Origin: an uncultured Bulleidia sp.
GTDB taxonomy: Bacteria; Bacillota_I; Bacilli_A; Erysipelotrichales; Erysipelotrichaceae
Direction of reading: 5' to 3'
Assembly: GCA_934725105.1 (NCBI GenBank)
Contig: CAKVBD010000026.1
Location: 1-29,592 of the forward strand
DNA length: 29,592 nt
The notes below the pieces were generated by a model. It searched no databases. It was given only the letters and a program-made list of their open reading frames with translations, and was not told the origin of the DNA. The position numbers were made by a program, and so were the translations under genes. Of the stretch, positions 7,601 through 15,645 are shown in pieces; position 1 is the stretch's first letter, and the number at the start of each line of letters is the position of its first letter.

Positions 7601-8695
7601 CGCATTGTGGTCTCTGTCATTATGAGTACCGCACTCCGGACAGTCCCATTCCCTGATGCGGAGGTCTTTGACCTTTGGATTGATGCATCCGCAGCAGTGA
7701 CATGTCTGACTGGACGGATAGAACGTATCCACTTTCACCAGATATCCATGTCTTTCGTTCTGCTTGTACTCAAGCATGGTAAAGAACTTTGACCATGCCG
7801 CATCGGAGATCGCCTTTGCAAGATGATGATTTTTCTTCATGCCTCGAACATTCAGATGCTCAGCACATATGATTTGGTTTTCATCACAGAGCTGAGTGCT
7901 CGTCTTATGAAGAAAGTCATTTCTGATACTGGCGATTTTTTCGTGTATCCCTGCAACGACTGCTTTCTGCTTCTGATAGTTTCTGCACTGCCACAGTGGA
8001 ATATTTTCCCTTCTGGCGTGCTCTTTCATGCGTGAAAGTCTTCTCTGCGCCCTTGCAAGGCGCTTCTGATACTTTGCAACAGGCTTTGGTGCATACACGC
8101 TTCTGCCGCTGCTGTCCGTATAGAATTCAGTGAGTCCGACATCGATTCCAATCTCTGTATGCGGAGCATCCTTTTTATCTGGATGCCACTCGCTGACGCA
8201 CAGTGAAACGAAATACTTTCCTGTCGGTGTTGCACTAACAGTCGCATTGAGAATCCTTCCCTCCGGTTCTCTGGACAGTCTGATCTTCACGCTGCCGAGA
8301 ACAGGCAGATGAATATGATTTCTGTCTGTTATCCGGATGCCGTTGCTCTGGTTTCTCGTGCGGTACGTCATGCCGTACATTGTCTTGCGCTTCTTGAACC
8401 TTGGATACTTTGCACGCCGTGCAAAGAAGTTCTGAAACGCACGGTCGAGGTCTCTGACGGCTTCCTGCAGGCACATGCTGTCAGCCTCCTTTAAAAAGGA
8501 AGTTGCTTCCTCCTTTTTAAGAGAAGGCAGCATGTTAGCCATCATGCCGTATGAAAGAGACCTGCCGTCCTCTCTGTACGCCTGTTCATGAAGATCGAGC
8601 ATTCTGTTGTATACAAAGCGTGAGCAGCTGCAGTTTACCTGTATCTGTCTGATCTGATCTGCCGTTGGATATATTCTGAACTTGAATCCCTTCAT
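7556..8695 (-). CDS. tnpB: TnpB RNA-guided nuclease (OrfB)
   Basis: A 379-residue protein from ATG 8695, which has an ideal GGAGGAG upstream. The frame is also open upstream into the rpn start at 8806 (416 residues). N-terminal MKGFKFRIYPT is typical of the family. RuvC-like catalytic residues are D185 (GIDVG), E279 (CAEHLNVRGM) and D362 (DRDHNAAVNI), all present. The zinc ribbon has C332/C335 and C352/C355. TnpB cuts DNA next to a short motif as directed by an omega-RNA encoded at the element's right end, which helps retain the element. All key residues are present, so it may be active; mobilisation would need a TnpA supplied from elsewhere. Confidence 0.95.
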   Translation of the reverse strand: MKGFKFRIYPTADQIRQIQVNCSCSRFVYNRMLDLHEQAYREDGRSLSYGMMANMLPSLKKEEATSFLKEADSMCLQEAVRDLDRAFQNFFARRAKYPRFKKRKTMYGMTYRTRNQSNGIRITDRNHIHLPVLGSVKIRLSREPEGRILNATVSATPTGKYFVSLCVSEWHPDKKDAPHTEIGIDVGLTEFYTDSSGRSVYAPKPVAKYQKRLARAQRRLSRMKEHARRENIPLWQCRNYQKQKAVVAGIHEKIASIRNDFLHKTSTQLCDENQIICAEHLNVRGMKKNHHLAKAISDAAWSKFFTMLEYKQNERHGYLVKVDTFYPSSQTCHCCGCINPKVKDLRIREWDCPECGTHNDRDHNAAVNILNEGLRLLAS

Positions 8696-8734
8696 CCCGC
8701 CTTCTCCTCCTGACACTGTGATTGTGCCTTGTAT

Positions 8735-8755
8735 CCCCGTGCCTGAAGGCAGGGG
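8735..8755 (-). repeat. left-end hairpin of the IS
   Basis: CCCC-TGCC-TTCA-GGCA-C-GGGG has the same bulged design as the right-end hairpin. It lies about 15 bases from the left junction. Confidence 0.75.
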
Positions 8756-8770
8756 TTTTACAGCACGATG

Positions 8771-8806
8771 TGATAATTCATCAAATGGTTTCATTTTATT
8801 GCCCAT
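8771..8806 (-). pseudogene. Rpn gene, 5' fragment
   Basis: ATG 8806 follows an excellent AGGAGG Shine-Dalgarno (about 8814-8819) and encodes MGNKMKPFDELS, the usual opening of Rpn-type proteins before FSDNYMF. The IS starts directly after. The frame runs on through the IS left end into tnpB without a stop, so the rpn initiation signals now feed tnpB. Confidence 0.75.
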
Positions 8807-8864
8807 ATGTAAGCCTCCTATACTTACATATTCACAATTTTTTTCGAAATTCCCTGAAATTTCT

Positions 8865-10286
8865 TCAATTTCTGATTGTATCTGTTGTAACACCCGTAAT
8901 GTACCCATCTAACGTATTCATTACATCTATACTATTAATTCCCCACAATTCTAATGGAATATCATTTTCTTTACAGAAATCTAAATATGACATCTGTGCA
9001 GCATAGTGTACATCCAAAAAGACATTACAGCCATCTTCTTTCATTGCCTTCGCATTTGATTGAATTTCAGACACGTCACTTTTGCTTCCAGCTAAATAGC
9101 CAAGCATATCTGTCTGATCATACTGAGCAACCATACGCAACAAATCACTAGAGAAGGAAATCCATTCAACTTTTCCAACCATCTCATATTTCTCAACAAT
9201 ATCAAAAATCATCTTTACCTGATCTTCAGAATGAATTGTTTCAGTTTTCAACTCAATATAAGGTGTAATCAGATTGGCTTTACAATACGCTATAAATTCT
9301 TCCAAGGATGTAATTGTCTGTCCGTGCAGATTAAACTGTTTTGCTTCTTCTTCCGTGATAGAATCAATCGCCACATCGATTCCTGCCATATGAGATAACG
9401 TAGGATTATGTAATAAAACTGGAACTTCATCACTTGTTAACTGTACATCTGTCTCCACATATTGATAATTCATCTTTTTGCTTTCAATATATGCAGCCAA
9501 TGTATTTTCAGGTGCATTCACATGATACCCACGATGATTGATCAAACGAATCCCATCAACACTCGTATCCTTCACATATTTACTTACTGGTACAGAATAC
9601 GTTTCCTCTGCCTCTTCATTTGCTTCCGCAACTGGAAAATAATACTGATTTGCGGCATATACTTCATTTGAAACAATATTTCCATTTTCATCAAACCGAA
9701 CTTCACGTCCATCATTCAATACAATAGAAGAATTCACTTTCTTCTTTCCATCATCCTGATGATTCAAACAATAAAAGCCTTTTTCACCCTTTACAAAAAC
9801 AAGACGATCTTCATCTTTTCCAACGATTTGTCCCTGTTCGTACCAGAATCCATCATCCCATTCATTATGAAAGACATTTCCATCTTCATGTATTTTATAA
9901 TTCACACCATCTACACTACAATCAGAAGTCATCAAATATCCATTATCATCATACAAATGATATTGTTCTCCATCCTGAAACAAACCTTTCACAAGCTGTC
10001 CATTTTCATCACTACGAACAGAATATGTCTGTTCTTTATTTGTTTTCACCACAAACACATGATTTTTCAGAACTTCTTTATTTTCATCTACAAATGTATG
10101 ATCAATGGCAGAATAGCTGATTTCTTTTGCTGGATCCGATTCATCAATGATGGAAGTGAATGGATAATATTCCGCATACACATCCTTCGCAAAAAAGAAG
10201 CAAGGTATCAGCAACACTAAAACAGCCAATATTTTCACCCATCGTTTTAGATGTTTTTTCTTTTTCTGTTTATACTTTTTCATCAC
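8865..10286 (-). CDS. membrane-anchored glycerophosphodiester phosphodiesterase
   Basis: A 473-residue protein. Its very basic start (KKYKQKKKKHLKR) and one hydrophobic helix (about 17-37) form a signal anchor. Residues about 60-225 hold short aromatic/glycine repeats (DENGQLVKGLFQDGEQYHLY, DDNGYLM, DENGNIV) that resemble cell-wall-binding repeats. The C-terminal GDPD TIM barrel has catalytic HRG (251-253), PEN (259-261), E278/D280 in VETDVQL and H293 in LLHNPTL. GDPDs hydrolyse glycerophosphodiesters to glycerol-3-phosphate and an alcohol; an extracellular form with wall repeats suggests lipid or teichoic-acid turnover. Start is GTG 10286 or ATG 10283, with AAAGG upstream. Confidence 0.88.
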   Translation of the reverse strand: MMKKYKQKKKKHLKRWVKILAVLVLLIPCFFFAKDVYAEYYPFTSIIDESDPAKEISYSAIDHTFVDENKEVLKNHVFVVKTNKEQTYSVRSDENGQLVKGLFQDGEQYHLYDDNGYLMTSDCSVDGVNYKIHEDGNVFHNEWDDGFWYEQGQIVGKDEDRLVFVKGEKGFYCLNHQDDGKKKVNSSIVLNDGREVRFDENGNIVSNEVYAANQYYFPVAEANEEAEETYSVPVSKYVKDTSVDGIRLINHRGYHVNAPENTLAAYIESKKMNYQYVETDVQLTSDEVPVLLHNPTLSHMAGIDVAIDSITEEEAKQFNLHGQTITSLEEFIAYCKANLITPYIELKTETIHSEDQVKMIFDIVEKYEMVGKVEWISFSSDLLRMVAQYDQTDMLGYLAGSKSDVSEIQSNAKAMKEDGCNVFLDVHYAAQMSYLDFCKENDIPLELWGINSIDVMNTLDGYITGVTTDTIRN

Positions 10287-10320
10287 AATTATGATACCTT
10301 TTTCTTTTCTTCATAACAAA

Positions 10321-10350
10321 TTAACATTTCTTAACATTTTCTTGTACAAT
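10321..10350 (+). promoter_or_regulatory. promoter for the hypothetical/lipoprotein pair
   Basis: TTAACA (10321-10326), 18 bases, then TACAAT (10345-10350). It lies about 50 bases before the ATG at 10403, within the divergent region shared with the GDPD gene. Confidence 0.45.
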
Positions 10351-10402
10351 ATGGTTAGAAAGATACTGTAATTTCAACACAATAAATTAAGGGAGACAAT
10401 TT

Positions 10403-10756
10403 ATGAATATACGTGATCTATACGGAAAATGGATCAGTACCTCTGATCGTACAGTCATCCGATTCAACCCATTCACACTCGTCACGCCCTATGGTTCAAG
10501 GAAATATACAATTGAACAGAGATTAAATTTTCCATACATTTGCTACGGAACAGGTGAAATGATCTATCACGAAGAAAATGACATTCCAATTCTTTCAGAT
10601 ACAATCATGGAATACGATGGCAGAGGCGAGATTATCATTCGCGAATATGTTCGTGAACAAGATATCGATAAAATTCCGAAAGATTTTTGCAGTGAATTAC
10701 AAAAAGCCAGAAATCATAGAAAACCGATTCCTACGGTTATGGAGGTCAAGGAATGA
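10403..10756 (+). CDS. hypothetical protein
   Basis: A 117-residue soluble protein. ATG 10403 follows AAGGGAGA. It has mixed charge, many Ile/Arg and beta-rich-looking segments (TVIRFNPFTLVTPYGSRKYT; GEIIIREYVREQDI), and no signal peptide or membrane segment. I do not recognise the family. Its stop overlaps the start of the following lipoprotein gene by four bases (ATGA), so the two are co-translated and probably work together or share regulation. Confidence 0.65.
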   Translation: MNIRDLYGKWISTSDRTVIRFNPFTLVTPYGSRKYTIEQRLNFPYICYGTGEMIYHEENDIPILSDTIMEYDGRGEIIIREYVREQDIDKIPKDFCSELQKARNHRKPIPTVMEVKE

Positions 10757-11823
10757 AAAAGCTTAGTTTATGTTTATGTATGTTCTTAGTTGCATGTGCA
10801 TCTAAAACACCGACACAATCCTCTTCTACTGCTTCAACAACACACTTCCCACCCGCAACACAAACACCAGCAACACAAACACCAGCTCCACAGCCAATTG
10901 TTCAAGCAGACTACACAGAAACATTGGATACATATTCTGCAGTCTTAGAAGGAACAAAAATTGCCACAAAAGGTGGTTTTGCGAAAGTCAAAGAATTGAT
11001 GAATGATGATGAAATCTTTAATGTGAAAAGTGCAGTTGGATATACCGTTGAAGATGTTGATCATGATGGTACAGATGAATGCATCATTGGAGAAATCAGA
11101 AAATTTGATGATGGTGAAGTTTATACAAATGTTGTCTATGCCATCTATGCAATCGACAACAATGAAGTGAATCTATTATTTGATGTCATTTCACCAGCAT
11201 ATGCATTCCGTTTTGATGAAAATGCATTCTTCTATGGCAATACAGAAGCAGATGGTACAAGCTATTATGGCATTTTCCATCTAGAAAAGGGAAAGCTAAA
11301 ATGGAAAGAATTCTTCTTCACAAAAGATCACAATACGTTCTACAAAAACACAAACGGAAATCTAGATATTTCTAATTCAGAAAAAGTTTCTATCACAGAA
11401 GATGATTTCAATCATGATCAAATGACCTATGCTCTCATTGATTATACGAATGATTATCATTCTATCGAGAATTATGATATTGGACTTCGTGCAGACTGGG
11501 CAAAAGATCGTGATTTAAGTAAATTCAAAGCATATGAAGAATATGTCGTCGATGCTTCTGCAGAAAAAATCCTTCTCACACCAGTTGCTCCACTCAAGAA
11601 TATAAAACTTCTTTCCGTGGAATACACAGGAGAAGAATTCAAAACAAAAGAAATTCAAGCGATTGATGCACTTGATCCAACGCACCCACTTTGTTTAACA
11701 ACATATTTAGAATCAACCATTCCAAATATCGCAATCCAGTTTGAATACAAAGATCAAGTTCAAACATATACCATTACATTAAGTGGATTTGATGGTTCGA
11801 TTGTTTTAACACCATTAGAATAG
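10753..11823 (+). CDS. putative lipoprotein, unknown function
   Basis: A 356-residue secreted lipoprotein. MKKLSLCLCMFLVACAS is a short signal peptide with lipobox LVAC (Cys15 lipidated). A Ser/Thr/Pro-rich linker (about 18-50, with TQTPATQTPA repeated) is followed by a soluble domain of about 300 residues. That domain contains EDVDHDGTDECIIGEI, a calcium-loop-like DxDxDG pattern also seen in FG-GAP/VCBS-like folds, and a second acidic stretch. No enzyme motif was recognised. It sits on the outer face of the membrane, translationally coupled to the preceding gene. Confidence 0.75.
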   Translation: MKKLSLCLCMFLVACASKTPTQSSSTASTTHFPPATQTPATQTPAPQPIVQADYTETLDTYSAVLEGTKIATKGGFAKVKELMNDDEIFNVKSAVGYTVEDVDHDGTDECIIGEIRKFDDGEVYTNVVYAIYAIDNNEVNLLFDVISPAYAFRFDENAFFYGNTEADGTSYYGIFHLEKGKLKWKEFFFTKDHNTFYKNTNGNLDISNSEKVSITEDDFNHDQMTYALIDYTNDYHSIENYDIGLRADWAKDRDLSKFKAYEEYVVDASAEKILLTPVAPLKNIKLLSVEYTGEEFKTKEIQAIDALDPTHPLCLTTYLESTIPNIAIQFEYKDQVQTYTITLSGFDGSIVLTPLE

Positions 11824-11825
11824 CT

Positions 11826-11857
11826 AAAGAGAAGGTTATCGCAACCTTCTCTTTTAA
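11826..11857. terminator. bidirectional terminator
   Basis: AAAGAGAAGGTT / AACCTTCTCTTT is a perfect 12-bp stem with an ATCGC loop and T/A tracts on both sides. It separates the lipoprotein gene from convergent copA. Confidence 0.85.
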
Positions 11858-11862
11858 CATGC

Positions 11863-12072
11863 TTATTCAATTCCTGTAACGTTATAGTCTTTTGCTTCTA
11901 CTGCATTTTTCAAAACATCATTACTAACTTCTTTGCTCATCGTAACAATTGCAGTACCAGCTTCATGAGAAACTTCTGCACTTTCTACGCCATCAATTGC
12001 TTCAAGAGCTTTCTTGACGGATGCCTCACAATGTGAGCACATCATTCCTTCAATCTTCATCGTTTTTTTCAT
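11863..12072 (-). CDS. copZ: possible free CopZ copper chaperone from an internal start
   Basis: Inside copA, GAAGGAGAAGAA is followed by ATG 12072, giving a 69-residue, complete HMA protein (GMMCSHC). An AAGGAG with a 5-base spacer to an ATG placed exactly at the domain boundary is unlikely to be chance. The frame is the same as copA with no stop between, so both a fusion and a free chaperone could be produced. The free form is an inference. Confidence 0.5.
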   Translation of the reverse strand: MKKTMKIEGMMCSHCEASVKKALEAIDGVESAEVSHEAGTAIVTMSKEVSNDVLKNAVEAKDYNVTGIE

Positions 12073-14373
12073 TTCTTCTTCTCCTTCACTTTCTTGTTTT
12101 GCTTTATGTCTAATTGGACGATCTTTCTTAGAATCATGAATATTTAACATATTTAATCGCAATGCATTCATACATACTGTAAATGATGACAATGACATTG
12201 CCGCTGCACCCCACATTGGATTCATTTGAATGGAAGGATACAAGCCAGCAGCCATCGGAATCAATAATGCATTATAGGCAAATGCCCAGAACAGATTCTC
12301 ATGAATATTACGCAATGTTCCTTTAGATAATCGTATCATAGAAACAACATCACTTAATTTAGAATTCATCAATACAATATCTGCAGAATCAATGGCAACG
12401 TCCGTTCCTGCACCAATCGCAACACCAATATCTGCACGTACCAAAGCAGGGGCATCATTGATGCCATCACCAACCATTGCGACTTTACCACGCTTCTTTA
12501 ATTTCTGAATGACAGCTTCTTTTTGAGAAGGCAATACAGATGCATATACTTTATGCACACCTGCCTGACGTGCAATGGCATTAGCAGTTGCTTCATTGTC
12601 TCCTGTAATCATCACAACTTCAATTCCCATATTTTCCAGTTGTTGAATTGCTTCTTGACTATCCTTTTTGATTGGATCTGCAACAGTAATCATTCCAAGA
12701 TACGTATCATCTTCCATAAAGAATAATGGCGTTTTACCTTCTTTTGTCACTTGATCATATATAGAAGAAGCTTCTGCTAAATCTGTTCTTGTTTCCATAT
12801 ACTTCTTCGATCCACCAACAATGTTTTTTCCATGCATCACTGCTTGAACACCACTACCTTGTAATGCCTTGAAATCTGTTGTTTCTTCTATTTGTATTGC
12901 ATGTTCTTTTCCATATACATTAACCGCCTTAGCAAGTGGATGTTCTGATTTATTTTCTAAGGAACAAGCTACTTTCACTAATTCATCATAATATTCGTTT
13001 TTCGCAGGCAGAATATCTTTCACTACAGGTTTTCCTTCTGTGATCGTTCCTGTTTTATCAAACGCAACGATTTGAATATGTCCTGCATTTTCCAGTGCTT
13101 CACTTGTTTTAAACAAGATACCATTCTTTGCACCAACGCCATTCCCAACCATAATGGCAACAGGTGTTGCTAAACCTAAGGCACATGGGCAGGAAATCAC
13201 AAGAACAGAAATTGCTCTTTCTAAAGCATACGATAGATTCCTTCCTGCAACCAGCCATCCAATCATGACTATAATAGAGATTCCAATAACACATGGAACA
13301 AATATTCCAGATACCTGATCCGCAATACGCGCAATTGGTGCTTTTGTACTTGAAGCATCCGATACCATTTGAATAATCTCAGAAAATGTTGTATCTTTTC
13401 CAACTTTTGTTGCCTGCGCTCTTAAATAGCCAGACTGGTTCATTGTTGCTGCAGAAACGTGATCTCCTTCATTTTTATCCACAGGAATAGATTCTCCTGT
13501 CAAGGAAGATTCATCAACTGCACTGCTTCCAGAAAGTACAATACCATCTACTGGAATTGCTTCTGCAGGTTTTACCACAAAGATATCTCCCACCTGTACT
13601 TCTGCAATATCTACTTCAACAATTTCACCATTTCTTTCAATATTTGCTTTTTTTGGTGCAAGTTTCATCAATGATTTTAATGCATCTGTTGTTTTTCCTT
13701 TTGAAATAGATTCCAGTGTTTTTCCAACGGTAATTAAAGCTGGAATCATTGCGGCAGATTCAAAATACAATTCGTTATGATACAGTGGCATCAGATCCAT
13801 ATTTGTCACACCATTTGTAATCATAATCGTTAATTGATACATCACATACAAAGACCACGCAAACGAAACAGAACTGCCCAATGCAACCAGTGTATCCATA
13901 TTTGGAGACCCATGCATTAAACTCTTGAATCCAGAAATAAAGAATGCACGATTGATATACATCACCACAAGACAAATTAACATCTGTGTTAATCCTAGCC
14001 CTAAATGATTATGGTTTAGAAATGCAGGCACTGGCCAAGAAAGCATATTATGTCCCATTGTGATATACATCAAAATCATCAGCCAGATCACAGAATGCAG
14101 CAATCTTTTCTTTAGCTTTGGTGTTTCGTGATCTACAAGTGCTTCTTCTAGATCATTGGAAGACTGTTTTTCTTCTCCCTGTACATGTGCTCCATATCCT
14201 GCTTTCTCCACTGCCTGAATCACTTCACTTGTACTCGCATTTCCTTCAACACGCATGGAATTTGTTAAAAGAGAAACAGAAACAGAATCCACATCTTTCA
14301 ATTCTCTAACTGCTTTTTCCACATGTGCCTGACAAGCAGCACATGTCATACCAGTCACAATATATTGCTTCAT
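11863..14373 (-). CDS. copA: copper-exporting P1B-type ATPase with fused C-terminal CopZ domain
   Basis: An 836-residue copper pump. N-terminal HMA domain has GMTCAAC (Cys11, Cys14). Membrane helices, the actuator TGES (292-295), the metal-site CPC (395-397), the phosphorylation motif DKTGT (439-443), SEHPLAKAV and GDGINDAP are all present. Where CopA normally ends (about 767) the frame continues into a second HMA domain, MKIEGMMCSHC (Cys779, Cys782), of exactly CopZ size. Start: ATG 14373 has AGGTGAT six bases upstream; an earlier in-frame ATG at 14415 lies inside csoR and is unlikely. It is second in the csoR-copA operon, derepressed by copper through CsoR. Confidence 0.95.
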   Translation of the reverse strand: MKQYIVTGMTCAACQAHVEKAVRELKDVDSVSVSLLTNSMRVEGNASTSEVIQAVEKAGYGAHVQGEEKQSSNDLEEALVDHETPKLKKRLLHSVIWLMILMYITMGHNMLSWPVPAFLNHNHLGLGLTQMLICLVVMYINRAFFISGFKSLMHGSPNMDTLVALGSSVSFAWSLYVMYQLTIMITNGVTNMDLMPLYHNELYFESAAMIPALITVGKTLESISKGKTTDALKSLMKLAPKKANIERNGEIVEVDIAEVQVGDIFVVKPAEAIPVDGIVLSGSSAVDESSLTGESIPVDKNEGDHVSAATMNQSGYLRAQATKVGKDTTFSEIIQMVSDASSTKAPIARIADQVSGIFVPCVIGISIIVMIGWLVAGRNLSYALERAISVLVISCPCALGLATPVAIMVGNGVGAKNGILFKTSEALENAGHIQIVAFDKTGTITEGKPVVKDILPAKNEYYDELVKVACSLENKSEHPLAKAVNVYGKEHAIQIEETTDFKALQGSGVQAVMHGKNIVGGSKKYMETRTDLAEASSIYDQVTKEGKTPLFFMEDDTYLGMITVADPIKKDSQEAIQQLENMGIEVVMITGDNEATANAIARQAGVHKVYASVLPSQKEAVIQKLKKRGKVAMVGDGINDAPALVRADIGVAIGAGTDVAIDSADIVLMNSKLSDVVSMIRLSKGTLRNIHENLFWAFAYNALLIPMAAGLYPSIQMNPMWGAAAMSLSSFTVCMNALRLNMLNIHDSKKDRPIRHKAKQESEGEEEMKKTMKIEGMMCSHCEASVKKALEAIDGVESAEVSHEAGTAIVTMSKEVSNDVLKNAVEAKDYNVTGIE

Positions 14374-14384
14374 ATATACATCAC

Positions 14385-14696
14385 CTACTTCATTAATTTC
14401 TGTAAGATTTCGCAAAGCTCATCAATCGTTTCATCATTTCCATTCTGAATATCGTGTTTCACACAACTCTTGATATGACAAGATAACAGAACTTTATTGA
14501 AACTATTCAATGCAGAAGTTGCTGCAGCTACCTGCATTAAAATATCTGGACAATACGCATCTTCTTCCACCATTTTTTCAATTCCACGAATCTGTCCTTC
14601 CACTTTTTTTAATCGTGTAACGAGCTTTTTTCTTTCTTCTTCACTTCTTTTTTTATGTCTTCCACTACAATGTAGACAAGTCATTTCTTCACTCAT
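14385..14696 (-). CDS. csoR: CsoR copper-sensing repressor
   Basis: A 103-residue all-helical repressor of the CsoR/RcnR family. The Cu(I) ligands fit the Cys-His-Cys pattern: Cys49 (DAYCPDIL), His74 and Cys78 (LLSCHIKSC), with the spacing known from CsoR. An extra N-terminal CLHC pair (Cys7, Cys10) is noteworthy. Without copper it binds the palindrome upstream; Cu(I) releases it. ATG 14696 follows AGGT, and its stop overlaps the copA ribosome-binding site, leaving 11 bases between the genes. Confidence 0.93.
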   Translation of the reverse strand: MSEEMTCLHCSGRHKKRSEEERKKLVTRLKKVEGQIRGIEKMVEEDAYCPDILMQVAAATSALNSFNKVLLSCHIKSCVKHDIQNGNDETIDELCEILQKLMK

Positions 14697-14715
14697 GCAT
14701 TTACCTCACACGTTT

Positions 14716-14744
14716 GTTATATACCCCTAGGGGGTATACGTCAA
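14716..14744 (-). promoter_or_regulatory. csoR-copA promoter with CsoR operator in the spacer
   Basis: On the minus strand, TTGACG (-35) and TATAAC (-10) are exactly 17 bases apart. The operator TATACCCC-TAG-GGGGTATA (14720-14738) is a perfect palindrome that fills the spacer. GC-rich inverted repeats like this are typical CsoR sites. Binding would block RNA polymerase directly. Confidence 0.88.
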
Positions 14745-14803
14745 CTAACATGCTTTTCTTTATAAAATTTTTTCACTATACTAATGAAAACGGAGGTTTA
14801 TCT

Positions 14804-15304
14804 ATGGAAAACATTTTTCATCGCGTTAGTATTCGTAAATTTTCAAATCAACCAGTCGAAAAAGAAAAGATTGAACAGATCTTACGTGCTGCCATGCAGG
14901 CACCAAGCGCATGCAATCAACAGCCATGGGAATTCTATGTTGTTGAAGATAAAGAAATGATTCACGCATTATCAAAAGCAACACCATACAGTGCGTTTGC
15001 TTTCGATGCACCAGTCATCATTGTTCCTGTCTATCGAGAAGAAAATCTTCCTGCACCAATGTTTGCACAAATCGATTTATCCATCGCATGTGAAAATATG
15101 TGGTTAGAAACAGATGCTTTACAATTAGGTGGTACATGGATCGGTATTGCACCTTTAAAAGATCGTATGAAAGCAGTCGCAGAAATTTTAGCTCTTCCTG
15201 ACAATCTAAAAGTATTCAGCTTATTTGCACTTGGCTATCCTGCCGAAGAAAAACCGCAACAAAATCGTTTCGATGCAGCTAGAATTCACTATATTAAAAG
15301 ATGA
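14804..15304 (+). CDS. nitroreductase family protein
   Basis: A 166-residue flavoprotein of the short nitroreductase type. FHRVSIRKFSNQPV carries the FMN-phosphate arginines near the N-terminus, PSACNQQPWEF is the conserved FMN-contacting loop, and GGTWIGIAP and FALGYPAEEK lie near the C-terminus. Such proteins use FMN and NAD(P)H; substrates vary. ATG 14804 follows GGAGG; upstream in-frame codons run through the CsoR operator and are not used. It diverges from csoR. Its likely -10 (TATACT, 14777-14782) is about 40 bases past the operator, so copper control is possible but not shown. Confidence 0.88.
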   Translation: MENIFHRVSIRKFSNQPVEKEKIEQILRAAMQAPSACNQQPWEFYVVEDKEMIHALSKATPYSAFAFDAPVIIVPVYREENLPAPMFAQIDLSIACENMWLETDALQLGGTWIGIAPLKDRMKAVAEILALPDNLKVFSLFALGYPAEEKPQQNRFDAARIHYIKR

Positions 15305-15326
15305 TGCAATCTGCACCATCTTTTTT
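15300..15326. terminator. bidirectional terminator
   Basis: GATGATGCA / TGCACCATC has one mismatch, an ATC loop and TTTTTT. It begins at the nitroreductase stop and reaches the azlD stop from the other side. Confidence 0.75.
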
Positions 15327-15645
15327 AAAATACATTTAACAAAATCATATATACTGCAGTACCTAATATGACACTCAATATTTGATTCTTTTGATAATAG
15401 TGAAATATCGCAGTAAATATAGATGCACTGATCAATGCAAACGAAGCATGAAAATCTGAAGTTGTTACACTTTTCAAACTATATACAACCAAAATAACCA
15501 TTAAAGAAGCTGGCAGAAGGTCACTAAGTCTTTTGACAATCTTTGGCATTTCTTTTTTTCCAAATGCAAGCCATGGCAAGCTTCTTTCAAAGAAAACAAT
15601 GCATGCACAAATCACAATGAGAACAAATGCTTCTGTATGATTCAT
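15325..15645 (-). CDS. azlD: AzlD-family branched-chain amino acid export subunit
   Basis: A 106-residue protein of four hydrophobic helices, with the family pattern of an N-terminal helix followed by RSLPWLAFGKKEMPKIVKRLSDLLPASLMVILVVYSL. AzlD is the small partner of AzlC in branched-chain amino-acid (and analogue) export. Its start overlaps the azlC stop by four bases (ATGA), so the two are co-translated. Confidence 0.9.
   Translation of the reverse strand: MNHTEAFVLIVICACIVFFERSLPWLAFGKKEMPKIVKRLSDLLPASLMVILVVYSLKSVTTSDFHASFALISASIFTAIFHYYQKNQILSVILGTAVYMILLNVF

Larger units (their letters stand above)
7406..8770 (-). mobile_element. IS200/IS605-type element carrying only tnpB (IS1341-like)
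   Basis: Both ends carry a 21-base hairpin of the same design (CCCC, bulge, 4-bp stem, 4-base loop, GGGG): CCCCTGCCTTCAGGCACGGGG at the left end and CCCCTGTCTTTAGACATGGGG at the right end. There are no terminal inverted repeats or target duplication, as expected for this family, and no tnpA. The ends fall where the rpn frame breaks; both junctions share TCA, so boundaries are certain only to about 3 bases. The predicted empty site is GAATTATCAACTTTCTC. Base composition is clearly more GC-rich than the surrounding genes, suggesting recent arrival. Confidence 0.85.

Noticed and set aside
8735..8755. Hairpin read as a transcription terminator
   Set aside because: No T run follows on either strand, and it matches the right-end hairpin of the IS in design, so it is the left-end recognition structure.
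8865..8908. tnpB start at 8908 (450-residue version)
   Set aside because: It would overlap the GDPD 3' end and lies upstream of the rpn Shine-Dalgarno; ATG 8695 has its own GGAGGAG and gives the normal family length.
14714..14803. 30 extra N-terminal codons for the nitroreductase (start 14714)
   Set aside because: They would read through the CsoR operator and both promoter boxes; ATG 14804 has a GGAGG and gives the normal family start.
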